A DNA stretch of 32,083 nucleotides from Planctomyces sp. (GTDB lineage: Bacteria; Planctomycetota; Planctomycetia; Planctomycetales; Planctomycetaceae): the NCBI GenBank assembly GCA_005778115.1, contig SXKJ01000340.1, positions 1 to 32,083 on the forward strand, in the 5' to 3' direction. The notes below the pieces were generated by a model that was given only the letters and a program-made list of their open reading frames with translations, did no database searches and had not been told where the DNA came from. The translations under genes were made by a program, and so were the position numbers. Shown in pieces: positions 24,874 to 32,053 of this stretch. The first letter of the stretch is position 1, and every line of letters begins with the position of its first letter.

Positions 24874-25089
24874 TTAGACCGCGACACCAACGATCCCAGC
24901 TTCGACACTTGGTTCGGGAACGGGTTCACCATGCTGACGCATACCCTCGATGTGAAATTCGATCGCCTCGCGAATCCGTGTTTCCAATTCTCCACGAGTC
25001 TTTCCGGTCGCGATGCAACCGGGAAGGTCAGGCACATAGGCAGACCAGTTATTGGGACCAGGTTCATAGATCACCGTATATTCGGTCAT
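24874..25089 (-). CDS. hicB: HicB family antitoxin (short form)
   Basis: The 71-residue antitoxin neutralises the HicA mRNA interferase. The N-terminal TVIYEPGPNNWSAYVPDLPG, then CIATGKTRGELETRIREAIE, is the partial RNase H-like fold of HicB. The C-terminal DNA-binding domain (ribbon-helix-helix or HTH) seen in longer HicB proteins is absent, so this pair may not repress its own promoter in the usual way. The start overlaps the end of hicA by four bases (25086-25089, the ATGA type), a sign of translational coupling. The order toxin then antitoxin is normal for hicAB. Confidence 0.9.
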   Translation of the reverse strand: MTEYTVIYEPGPNNWSAYVPDLPGCIATGKTRGELETRIREAIEFHIEGMRQHGEPVPEPSVEAGIVGVAV

Positions 25090-25289
25090 GACTCTTCCTC
25101 ATCGAGCTGCGCTTGCTTGAGAACGCTCTTCAGCGTTTTGGGATGCACGTCGTCATTGGTGTGACCAGAGACTGTCACCGTCCCCGCTTTCGTCGAATGC
25201 ACGAGTTGCCGGTGACTTCCACGAGTCCGCTCCACCTGCCAGCCATCATCGTGCAGCAGTCGTAGCAAGTCACGCACTTTCATGGGCAT
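25086..25289 (-). CDS. hicA: HicA family mRNA interferase toxin
   Basis: The 67-residue protein has a double-stranded-RNA-binding-like fold that degrades mRNA. The diagnostic sequence is VRDLLRLLHDDGWQVERTRG, then SHRQLVHSTKAGTVTVSGH, with the catalytic His26 in GSHRQ. It ends HPKTLKSVLKQAQL, as in the family. Two starts are possible, ATG 25289 (MPMKV) and ATG 25283 (MKVRD). The first lies a few bases after the dapL stop (taaacaatg), which would allow re-initiation from dapL. No separate strong ribosome site is visible. A toxin locked to an essential biosynthetic gene is unusual. Confidence 0.92.
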   Translation of the reverse strand: MPMKVRDLLRLLHDDGWQVERTRGSHRQLVHSTKAGTVTVSGHTNDDVHPKTLKSVLKQAQLDEEES

Positions 25290-25292
25290 TGT

Positions 25293-26525
25293 TTAGCCAA
25301 CCACTTGTTGGAACCGGGCAACTGCCTCCTCGACCTTTTCGCGGCTATTGAACGCAGACAGGCGGAAGTAACCCTCGCCTGCCGCGCCGAAGCCGCTGCC
25401 CGGCGTTCCCACTAGATGCCCCTTTGACAACAGCAAGTCGAAGAAGTCCCAGCTCGACAAGTTTTGCGGAGCCTTCAGCCAGACATACGGAGCATTCACG
25501 CCGCCGTGGACTTCGATATTCGCGCGCTGCAAGCCTTCGCGAATCAGGCGAGCGTTCGTCAGATAGAACGCGATCATGTCGCGAATCTGCTGCTTGCCTT
25601 CGGGCGTGTAAATCGCGGCGGCGGCCTTCTGCACCGGATACGACACGCCGTTGAACTTCGTGCTCTGCCGGCGATTCCACAACGAGTGGAGTTCCACGCT
25701 CTGGCCGGAGGATGTTTTGCCTTTCAAGGCTTTCGGCACGACCGTGAATGCGCAACGAGTTCCGGTGAAGCCCGCCGTTTTACTGAAGCTGCGGAACTCC
25801 AGCGCGACTTCTTTCGCGCCGGGAATCTCAAAGATGGAGTGCGGAATCGACGGATCGGTGATGTACGACTCATAGGCCGCGTCGTAGAGGATGATTGAAT
25901 CGTTGACCTTCGCGTACTCGACCCACTTGGTCAGAGCTTCTTTGCTGATCACGGTCCCCGTCGGATTGTTCGGGAAGCAGAGATAAATCAGATCGACCTT
26001 GCGATCAGGCAGCGCGGGAGTGAAACCGTTGGCCGCGGTCATCGGGATGTAGACCAGTCCGCCGTATCGGCCCGACTCATCGGCGGCACCGGTGTGTCCT
26101 GCCATGACATTCGTGTCGACGTAGACCGGATAAACCGGGTCGGTCATGGCGATGACGTTGTCGTCGCCGAAGATGTCGAGAATGTTGCCCGTGTCGCACT
26201 TCGATCCGTCTGACACGAAGATTTCGTCGGCCGCGATGTCCGCTCCGCGCGCCTGATAGTCATTCTGAGCGATCGCGTTCCGCAGGAAGTCGTAGCCCTG
26301 TTCCGGGCCGTAACCTTTGAACGTGCTGCGTTGAGCCATCTCATCGACCGCGCGATGAAACGCTTCGACGACGGCCGGGATCAGCGGTTCGGTGACGTCG
26401 CCGATCCCCAGGCGGATGATGTTGGCGGACGGGTTCTCGGCGGCGAACTTCGCGACTCGACGGCCGATTTCCGGGAAGAGGTATCCAGCTTTCAGCTTCA
26501 GATAATTGTCGTTGATGCGGGCCAT
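25293..26525 (-). CDS. dapL: LL-diaminopimelate aminotransferase
   Basis: DapL makes LL-diaminopimelate from tetrahydrodipicolinate and glutamate in one step, for lysine and cell-wall synthesis. It is the standard route in Planctomycetes, Chlamydiae and plants. The 410-residue PLP enzyme begins [20 protein letters not shown]. It contains [55 protein letters not shown], the internal-aldimine lysine in [17 protein letters not shown] and the closing [10 protein letters not shown] chose ATG 26525; a TTG twelve bases upstream is less likely. It heads a co-directional run with hicA (3-bp gap) and hicB. The 191-bp gap upstream separates it from the divergent protease gene. Confidence 0.96.
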   Translation of the reverse strand: MARINDNYLKLKAGYLFPEIGRRVAKFAAENPSANIIRLGIGDVTEPLIPAVVEAFHRAVDEMAQRSTFKGYGPEQGYDFLRNAIAQNDYQARGADIAADEIFVSDGSKCDTGNILDIFGDDNVIAMTDPVYPVYVDTNVMAGHTGAADESGRYGGLVYIPMTAANGFTPALPDRKVDLIYLCFPNNPTGTVISKEALTKWVEYAKVNDSIILYDAAYESYITDPSIPHSIFEIPGAKEVALEFRSFSKTAGFTGTRCAFTVVPKALKGKTSSGQSVELHSLWNRRQSTKFNGVSYPVQKAAAAIYTPEGKQQIRDMIAFYLTNARLIREGLQRANIEVHGGVNAPYVWLKAPQNLSSWDFFDLLLSKGHLVGTPGSGFGAAGEGYFRLSAFNSREKVEEAVARFQQVVG

Positions 26526-26656
26526 GTTGCTTTTCAATCAGAGCGAGTGAACGGGAGGGTTTACGGAGTCACCGAATCGAAGAACGGAGTGACTCGACGA
26601 TGGGGCTCAGTCTAGGCGTGCTGAGAATGTGAAACAATCAAGCTCGCGAGGCTGCT

Positions 26657-26684
26657 TTGCCGCATTCAATTGGCTGGCTAAAAT
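26657..26684 (+). promoter_or_regulatory. Candidate sigma-70-type promoter for the M50 protease gene
   Basis: TTGCCG at 26657-26662 and TAAAAT at 26679-26684 are 16 bases apart, and the start of the protease gene follows 32 bases later. There are two mismatches in the -35 box and one in the -10. No experimental support is available. Confidence 0.35.
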
Positions 26685-26716
26685 CCATGGAGAAATGACA
26701 CCAGCGGGAGCCTTTG

Positions 26717-27424
26717 ATGTTTGGCCAGCAGTTTCCTCCGACCGAATATGACTTGCGGTTCTCGGTTACGCGCGTCCCCGTGCGAGTCCACCCGGTCTTC
26801 TGGCTGACGGCGGCATGGATCTCGTGGTACGACCAGCAGATGGATTTGACGCTGGTCGGAATGCTGTGTGTGTTCGTGTCGATCTTGCTGCACGAGCTAG
26901 GTCATGCGTGGACGACGCGGCGGCTGGGGAATCGCCACCCCGAAATCGTGCTGGAGTTCTTCGGCGGCTATGCGACGACGGGGCACCATTCTCGCTGGGG
27001 GAACATCGCGGTCGCGGCGGCCGGGCCAGGCGCGGGGCTGTTGTTGTTCAGCGCACTCTGGTTCTGGACGAAGACCGACTCTTTCCGCTCGTTGGAGCTG
27101 TCGCAGTATCCCGCGTTCGCGATCGAGGATCTGATCTTCATGAATTGGTCCTGGAGCCTGATGAATCTCGTCCCCGTCTGGCCGCTCGACGGAGGCCAGA
27201 TCGCGCGGCAGGTGATCGGCTTTTGGCAGCCGTATCGCCAGGACGAGCTCACCACAAAGCTGTCGATCGCCGTCGCGGTCTCGATGGTGGCCTGGTCGCT
27301 GCTGGCACCGCAGGTTGTGACGCTGGTCTTCTGGAACGATCCCAAGTTCTTTGTGTTCTTCTTCGGCTACCTGGCGTTCTTGAACTATCAGTCGCTGCGG
27401 CCGTCCGGCTATCAGCGCTGGTGA
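26717..27424 (+). CDS. Site-2 protease family membrane metalloprotease (M50)
   Basis: The 235-residue polytopic membrane protein carries the zinc motif HELGH (59-63) in LLHELGHAW. The third-ligand motif is LVPVWPLDGGQIARQ, with the ligand Asp158 in LDGG. Four to five hydrophobic segments are visible (for example VGMLCVFVSILL, IAVAAAGPGAGLLLFSALWF and LSIAVAVSMVAWSLLAPQVV). The family cleaves within the membrane to release factors or signal peptides, but small members like this one, without PDZ or CBS domains, have mostly unknown substrates. ATG 26717 follows GGGAG by seven bases. The downstream gene is convergent, with only 2 bp between the two stops. Confidence 0.9.
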   Translation: MFGQQFPPTEYDLRFSVTRVPVRVHPVFWLTAAWISWYDQQMDLTLVGMLCVFVSILLHELGHAWTTRRLGNRHPEIVLEFFGGYATTGHHSRWGNIAVAAAGPGAGLLLFSALWFWTKTDSFRSLELSQYPAFAIEDLIFMNWSWSLMNLVPVWPLDGGQIARQVIGFWQPYRQDELTTKLSIAVAVSMVAWSLLAPQVVTLVFWNDPKFFVFFFGYLAFLNYQSLRPSGYQRW

Positions 27425-27426
27425 AT

Positions 27427-28086
27427 TCAGGCGCGGGGCACGATGTAGTTCAACACCAGGACGTAATGGCACGCGCCGCCGAGCATCACGCACAAATGCC
27501 AGATGGCGTGATGAAACCGCCGCTCGTCGTTGACCAGGAACCAAGTGCCCGACGAATACGCTGTCGCACAAATCACGATCCAAGCGACCCCTTCGCCACC
27601 GACGCAGCGGTAGTAATGCGGAGCCGCCAGAATCGGAACCCAGCCCACCAGCAAATAGAACGAGGTGGAGACGTTGTGCAGCTTGGTGAAGAACAGTTTC
27701 AGCACGATCCCCACGCCCGCCAGCAGCCACATGACCGCCAGCAGCACGCCCCACCAGCCTTCTCGGAGAAACGCGACTCCGAACGGCGTGTAACTGCCGG
27801 CCGCCAGCAGAAAGATGCAGACCTGATCGAAGGTCCGAAAGCGATGCCGCCAGATTCCGCGATGCACGCTGTGCGAGAGGGTCGAAGCGGCATACAGCAG
27901 CGACAGCGTCACCGCGTAAACCGCGCACCCCACCGTCAGCCATTGGTTGTGTTTGCTGAGCGTGGACTGCACCAGCCACCAGCCCGCCGGCAGGCTCAGG
28001 AAAAAGCCAATACCGTGAGTCCATTGATTCGCCACCTCCTCGGTGACGAAGCGTGATGTGGATCTCATTTCCAGCGAACGACTCAT
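27427..28086 (-). CDS. Hemolysin III/PAQR family membrane protein
   Basis: The 219-residue protein has seven hydrophobic segments. It begins TEEVANQWTHGIGFFLSLPA, the usual N-terminus of the hemolysin III (YqfA/TrhA) group. The zinc-site residues of the PAQR fold are visible: Ser68 and His72 in STLSHSVH, Asp87 in TFDQ, and the C-terminal pair in FHHAIWH. Family members are linked to membrane lipid homeostasis; true haemolysis is not implied. ATG 28086 has GGGAG upstream and matches the family length. A longer open frame to 28212 looks non-coding. Confidence 0.92.
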   Translation of the reverse strand: MSRSLEMRSTSRFVTEEVANQWTHGIGFFLSLPAGWWLVQSTLSKHNQWLTVGCAVYAVTLSLLYAASTLSHSVHRGIWRHRFRTFDQVCIFLLAAGSYTPFGVAFLREGWWGVLLAVMWLLAGVGIVLKLFFTKLHNVSTSFYLLVGWVPILAAPHYYRCVGGEGVAWIVICATAYSSGTWFLVNDERRFHHAIWHLCVMLGGACHYVLVLNYIVPRA

Positions 28087-28214
28087 CGCAGACTCCCGTC
28101 GAAGTAATCGCGGTCGCGACCGACCGCGAACGTCCGGCGACGAAATACCAGAATCCGCCAAATGGGCATACAGCGGTTCTGGGCTCGGCGGCCAAGGGAG
28201 CGAACGACGCACTT

Positions 28215-28300
28215 TGTAACCCGACGCGTCAGCGAGGACGAATTCGTCAACGTCGTCACAATTTCGAGAACACCCGCCCTCGCTTACGCTTCTGGTTACA
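28215..28300. repeat. Inverted repeat in the gap before the kinase gene (first of three)
   Basis: The arms 28215-28237 (starting tgtaacccgacgcgtcagcg) and 28278-28300 pair over 23 bp with three mismatches and a 40-nt loop. It is followed directly by the nested pair at 28307-28438. Confidence 0.8.
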
Positions 28301-28306
28301 AAAGGT

Positions 28307-28438
28307 GGCTCTCCGCCATTCGTGTTGAAGACGAATTCGTGAGCCGCACGGCGCTAGCCGCGGGTCGAGGAAAAATAACCCGCGGCTAGCGCCTTGCGGC
28401 TCACATGGCACCGAAATCAACACGAATGGCGGAGAGCC
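28307..28438. repeat. Outer inverted repeat with another element in its loop
   Basis: The arms 28307-28328 (starting ggctctccgccattcgtg) and 28417-28438 are exact reverse complements of 22 bp. The 88-nt loop contains the unrelated hairpin at 28339-28404. Confidence 0.88.
28339..28404. repeat. Inner inverted repeat (27-bp arms)
   Basis: The arms 28339-28365 (starting gtgagccgcacggcgctag) and 28378-28404 pair over 27 bp with one mismatch and a 12-nt A-rich loop. It is nested in the element at 28307-28438, which suggests insertion of one repeat into another. I saw no gene between 28087 and 28470 (384 bp). Confidence 0.88.
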
Positions 28439-28470
28439 CCAAAAGTGCGCCATGCTCCCGGACAACTCAC

Positions 28471-29514
28471 ATGCTCGAACTCGGTCCAGACAACCTGATT
28501 GAATACCTCTGCCAGACGGGCCGGCTGTCCTCGGCCGATGCCGCGAAGTCGCATGCGGAGACGCTGTCCGGCGGAGTCTCCAACGTCGTGATGCGCGTCT
28601 CGGTGCCGAGTGGCCAGGACTTCGTCGTCAAACAATCGCGGGCACAACTCCGCACGCAGGCCGCCTGGTTCAGCCAGCCCGAACGCATCTGGCGCGAACG
28701 GGACGTGCTCGATGTCCTGTCGCGAGTCACCCCTCCCAGGGTTGTGCCGAAGCGGCTGTTCGAGGACCGCGACAATTATCTGTTCGCGATGGAAGCGATC
28801 CCGAGCGAGCACCTCGTTTGGAAGTCCTCCCTGCTGAACGGTGAGGTTGATGAGTCGATCGGCCGCCGACTCGGCGAGATCCTGGCCGGGATTCACTCGC
28901 GCACGACGAATGACGCCGAACTGCGAGAGCGGCTTGGCGACCGCACGATCTTTGACGAACTGCGGCTTGACCCGTTCTATCGCTATATGGCACAGCGGCA
29001 GGCCGAACTGCGTCCGGCCCTGGAGCGTCTGATCGACGAGACAATGGCGACGTCGACCTGCCTGGTGCTCGGCGACTTTAGCCCCAAGAACATCTTGCTT
29101 GTGCCCAGCGAATTGGGCAGCGATGGTCAGCGACCGCGACTCGTGCTGGTCGATTTCGAGACCGGACACTTTGGCGATCCGGCGTTCGATCTCGGCTTCT
29201 TCCTCAGCCATCTGTTGCTGAAGACGATCAAGCACGCGATCCGAGCGGACAGCTTCTTCGACATGATTCGCGCGTTCTGGTCGGCTTATCGTGGGGCAGG
29301 TTTTCAGTCTGGGGATGAGCGAAACACCGTCACGCACTTAGCCGCCTGCATGAGAGCACGCATCGAGGGCAAGAGCACAGTGGATTATTTGACCTCGGAA
29401 GCTCAGTCTTTCGTGCGAGACATCACACGCGATTGGCTGCTGTCACCACCAAATCGAGTCGATGCCGCATTCACCGATTTGCAAAGACGGCTCAAAGCGA
29501 TCTGCTCGTGTTGA
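28471..29514 (+). CDS. APH/MtnK-like small-molecule kinase
   Basis: The 347-residue cytosolic kinase has the aminoglycoside-phosphotransferase fold. The glycine loop region TLSGGVSNVVMRVSV (31-45), the ATP lysine Lys54 in FVVKQSR, the catalytic Asp202 and Asn207 in LGDFSPKNILL and the metal Asp228 in VLVDFETGHFGDPAFDLGFF are all present. The overall length and 'DFE.GHFGDPAFDLG' resemble methylthioribose kinase, but no methionine-salvage gene is adjacent, so the substrate is open. Antibiotic resistance should not be inferred. Residues about 274-281 (RGAGFQSG) look like a decayed in-frame family B repeat in a C-terminal linker. ATG 28471 (MLELGPDN) is chosen; upstream in-frame codons run into the repeats. 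Confidence 0.82.
   Translation: MLELGPDNLIEYLCQTGRLSSADAAKSHAETLSGGVSNVVMRVSVPSGQDFVVKQSRAQLRTQAAWFSQPERIWRERDVLDVLSRVTPPRVVPKRLFEDRDNYLFAMEAIPSEHLVWKSSLLNGEVDESIGRRLGEILAGIHSRTTNDAELRERLGDRTIFDELRLDPFYRYMAQRQAELRPALERLIDETMATSTCLVLGDFSPKNILLVPSELGSDGQRPRLVLVDFETGHFGDPAFDLGFFLSHLLLKTIKHAIRADSFFDMIRAFWSAYRGAGFQSGDERNTVTHLAACMRARIEGKSTVDYLTSEAQSFVRDITRDWLLSPPNRVDAAFTDLQRRLKAICSC
29291..29337. repeat. Remnant of family B repeat inside the kinase gene
   Basis: The stretch gtggggcaggttttcag at 29291-29307 equals the left arm of the 22130 element for 16 of its first bases. The matching right arm is decayed (29320-29337), so only half an element is clear. Confidence 0.6.
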
Positions 29515-29536
29515 GGATATTCCTAATTTCATGGTC

Positions 29537-29606
29537 CCATTTTCCGCCCTTCATTTTTCGCCCGCTCTCCGAAGGGAGCTGGCAAAAAAAGAAGGACGGA
29601 AAATGG
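29537..29606. repeat. Inverted repeat, family D, second copy
   Basis: Left part 29537-29568 (starting ccattttccgcccttcat) and right part 29575-29606 pair with several mismatches. It shares its plan and much sequence with the 3451-3522 copy, including ggagctggcaaaaa. Confidence 0.8.
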
Positions 29607-29627
29607 AGGCACAAGGAGACCGGTCAA

Positions 29628-30587
29628 ATGCGAATCCTTGCGATACTACTGACGATCTCGCTGCTGACGAGCACTGCACTGGCTGATGACCCGTCAAACG
29701 CGCGCCGGCCGAAGAACGATGCCGAACTCCGCTTCTGGCTTGAGAACATGATCTGGCATCACCGTTACTCGAACGACGAAATCACCGCTGCGACGAGTTT
29801 GACGGCTGACGAGATCAAAGCCGCGCGAGCGAAATTCGACATCCGTGACGACAACCGCCCGGTCCGCGCGGCAAACGGGCCGTTGGTCGTGCTGCCGTAT
29901 CCGGGCGGCCGGCATCCGCGCATCGGATTTCTTGACGGAGCCGTGAACCCGCAACGCGAGACGAAGGTCAGTGTCTTCACGCCGTGGTCCGACAAAGATT
30001 ACGTCGTCGTCGATGTGCCAGAGGCGTTGTGGTCGAATCTCGGATTGACGTATCTGGCGCACACGCACATCGACACGGTGTGGTCCAAGCAAGGCATCGC
30101 GATGGAACGGCTCGAATGGAATCGCCGCAAGGACGGTTCGCTCGACATTCAACGCCGACTGCCGAATGGCATCGACTTCGGAGCGCTCATCATTCCGACT
30201 CGCGAAGCCGTTCGCATGGAGTTGTGGTTAAAGAACGGCTCGAAAGAAAAGCTGTCGGACCTGCGCGTGCAGAATTGCGTGATGCTCAAAGGAGCCAGCG
30301 GCTTCGCGGCACAGACGAACGACAACAAGCTGTTTCGCAAACCGTTCGTCGCGGTACATGACGGCTCGAAGAAGCGCTGGATCATCACCGCGTGGGAGCC
30401 CTGTCATCGGCCGTGGGGCAATGCACCGTGTCCCTGTCTGCACTCGGACCCGAAGTTCCCGGACTGTGCTCCCGGCGAAACGCAGACTCTGCGCGGTTGG
30501 TTGTCGTTCTTCGAGGGAACTGAGATTGATGCGGAGTTGCACCGCATCGAATCGCTCGGCTGGCAGACGGAACCGCTGCGGAAATAG
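29628..30587 (+). CDS. Exported protein of unknown function, conserved planctomycete type
   Basis: The 319-residue protein starts with a signal peptide (MRILAILLTISLLTSTALAD) at ATG 29628, with AAGGAG nine bases upstream. A helical segment NDAELRFWLENMIWHHRYSN is followed by a mainly beta domain: VVLPYPGGRHPRIGFLDGAV, ETKVSVFTPWSDKDYVVVDV, WSNLGLTYLAHTHIDTVWSK, EKLSDLRVQNCVMLKGASGF and WIITAWEPCHRPWGNAPCPC. I recall similar sequences in planctomycete genomes but no assigned function. His and Cys clusters (HHRY, HTH, CHRPWGNAPCPCLHSD) could bind metal, and four or five cysteines in an exported protein could form disulfides. It stands alone between a kinase gene and a glycosyltransferase gene. 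Confidence 0.82.
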   Translation: MRILAILLTISLLTSTALADDPSNARRPKNDAELRFWLENMIWHHRYSNDEITAATSLTADEIKAARAKFDIRDDNRPVRAANGPLVVLPYPGGRHPRIGFLDGAVNPQRETKVSVFTPWSDKDYVVVDVPEALWSNLGLTYLAHTHIDTVWSKQGIAMERLEWNRRKDGSLDIQRRLPNGIDFGALIIPTREAVRMELWLKNGSKEKLSDLRVQNCVMLKGASGFAAQTNDNKLFRKPFVAVHDGSKKRWIITAWEPCHRPWGNAPCPCLHSDPKFPDCAPGETQTLRGWLSFFEGTEIDAELHRIESLGWQTEPLRK

Positions 30588-30603
30588 CGAGTCGTCAGCC
30601 AAC

Positions 30604-30691
30604 GTAGCCGTCACCGCTCCGCGTGACGAGCCGAAGTCTCAAACGACGTCGATCGCGCGATCGGCTCGTCACGCGGAGCGGTGACGGCTTC
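30604..30691. repeat. Inverted repeat with 31-bp arms
   Basis: The arms 30604-30634 (starting gtagccgtcaccgctccg) and 30661-30691 pair over 31 bp with one mismatch, the longest arms in the window. The loop side holds a second palindrome, cgatcgcgcgatcg, at 30650-30663, which overlaps the start of the right arm. Confidence 0.92.
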
Positions 30692-30744
30692 GTAAAGCTT
30701 CCGTCTTGGCGATCTGACGCGATGTGTGCCAGACTGCCGACACG

Positions 30745-32043
30745 ATGGGACCTGATGCTTCAAGGATGTATCGCCTGAGAACAGCACTCCGCGGCGCGAT
30801 CGATGCGCGGTTGCAGCCGGAGTATCTGCGATGGATGTCGATCGCCATCCTGATTGTCGGCGGAGTCTTGCTGTGTGCGTCCTTCGCGACTTCGGATCGA
30901 GGTCAAACGGCTTTCGGCCAACCGTTGGGGAATGACTTCGCCGGCTTTTTCGTCGCGGCGCAGATTCTGGATCGAGGCCAAGCGACTCAGTTGTACGACC
31001 GAGCGTTGCACGACCAGCTTTATCATGAGTTGCTGCCGAAGCTCGATCCGCGCGATTCGATTCCCTACGTCCATCCGCCGTTCGTGGCGGGCCTGCTGCG
31101 ACCGCTGACGTGGCTGTCGTATGAAGCGGCGGTCGCCATCTGGTTGATGGTCTCGCTGAGCCTGTTCATGGCCGGCGTCTGGCTGCTGGTTCGCTCATCA
31201 TCGGGACTTCCGCGCGAACAGATGGGGCTCGTGATGCTGCTGGCTCTGTCGTTCGAGCCGTTCCTGATGGAGTGCTGGCTAGGAGGCCAACTCTCGTCCG
31301 TAGGTTTCTTCAGCTACGCGCTGGCGTGGTACTTCTTGTCTCGCAACCGACCGATGGCTTCTGGACTGGCGTTGGGGTTGAGCTTCTACAAACCGACGTT
31401 GTTGTTGCTGATGTTACCGTTGCTCGTCATCGGCCGCCGCTGGCGAGTGTTGTTGGGAATGACGATCACCGGAGTCCTGTTGGCAGGACTCTCGTTGGCG
31501 CTGGTTGGTTGGGAGGTCAGCGTCGGCTATCTCGATGTGTTGCTCTCGTTTCGCAAAAGCACGTCCGGTGGCGGTCTTCAAATCCTGACTTGGAAATACG
31601 TGGACCTCAATAACGCACTGCGTTCGTTGTGGGGCGGACAGTCGCTGGCGAGAACGGCGGTCTTTGGGATCTTGGCTCTTGGTCCGTTCGTATTGCTCGC
31701 CAGAACGTGGTGGCGCTGGGACTCGTTGGAATCGAATCACCGCCAATGGTTGTGGGCGGCAACGCTCGCATGGCTGCCGATCTTAAATCTGTATGTCGGC
31801 ATCTATGACTCGATCTTCGTCGTGCAGAGCTTACTGCTCGCGGCCGACGTGTTGTCGCGAGACCGGCGGCCGGGTACCGAGCTGACAGATTCCGGTCTGG
31901 CCTATTGGACCTTGGCGATCGGCCTCACCGCTTGGTTCAGCCAACCGCTGGCTCGCATCTCCGGCGTGCAGGTCTACACGTTGGCCGTGATCGGCCTGGG
32001 CCTGCTGGAGCTCAGATTCGTTCATCGGCCTCGCAACCCGTAA
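30745..32043 (+). CDS. GT87/DUF2029-type polytopic membrane glycosyltransferase
   Basis: The protein has about 432 residues with some ten hydrophobic helices (for example MSIAILIVGGVLLCASF, VAIWLMVSLSLFMAGVWLLV and TAVFGILALGPFVLLA). The periplasmic loop with GNDFAGFFVAAQILDRGQAT and IPYVHPPFVAGLLRPLTWLS is the hallmark of the GT87/DUF2029 family, which uses polyprenyl-phosphate sugars; the acidic residue in NDF is the likely catalytic site. Relatives include mycobacterial alpha-mannosyltransferases, but the sugar and acceptor here are unknown. The start is uncertain: GTG 30724, ATG 30745 and ATG 30766 are all in frame and none has a convincing ribosome site. TAA is at 32041-32043. Confidence 0.85.
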   Translation: MGPDASRMYRLRTALRGAIDARLQPEYLRWMSIAILIVGGVLLCASFATSDRGQTAFGQPLGNDFAGFFVAAQILDRGQATQLYDRALHDQLYHELLPKLDPRDSIPYVHPPFVAGLLRPLTWLSYEAAVAIWLMVSLSLFMAGVWLLVRSSSGLPREQMGLVMLLALSFEPFLMECWLGGQLSSVGFFSYALAWYFLSRNRPMASGLALGLSFYKPTLLLLMLPLLVIGRRWRVLLGMTITGVLLAGLSLALVGWEVSVGYLDVLLSFRKSTSGGGLQILTWKYVDLNNALRSLWGGQSLARTAVFGILALGPFVLLARTWWRWDSLESNHRQWLWAATLAWLPILNLYVGIYDSIFVVQSLLLAADVLSRDRRPGTELTDSGLAYWTLAIGLTAWFSQPLARISGVQVYTLAVIGLGLLELRFVHRPRNP

Positions 32044-32053
32044 TGCGAATTGT

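Noticed and set aside
28471-29514. Aminoglycoside resistance gene
   Set aside because: The APH fold is present, but the length and motifs fit methylthioribose-type and other metabolic kinases equally or better, and no resistance context is seen.
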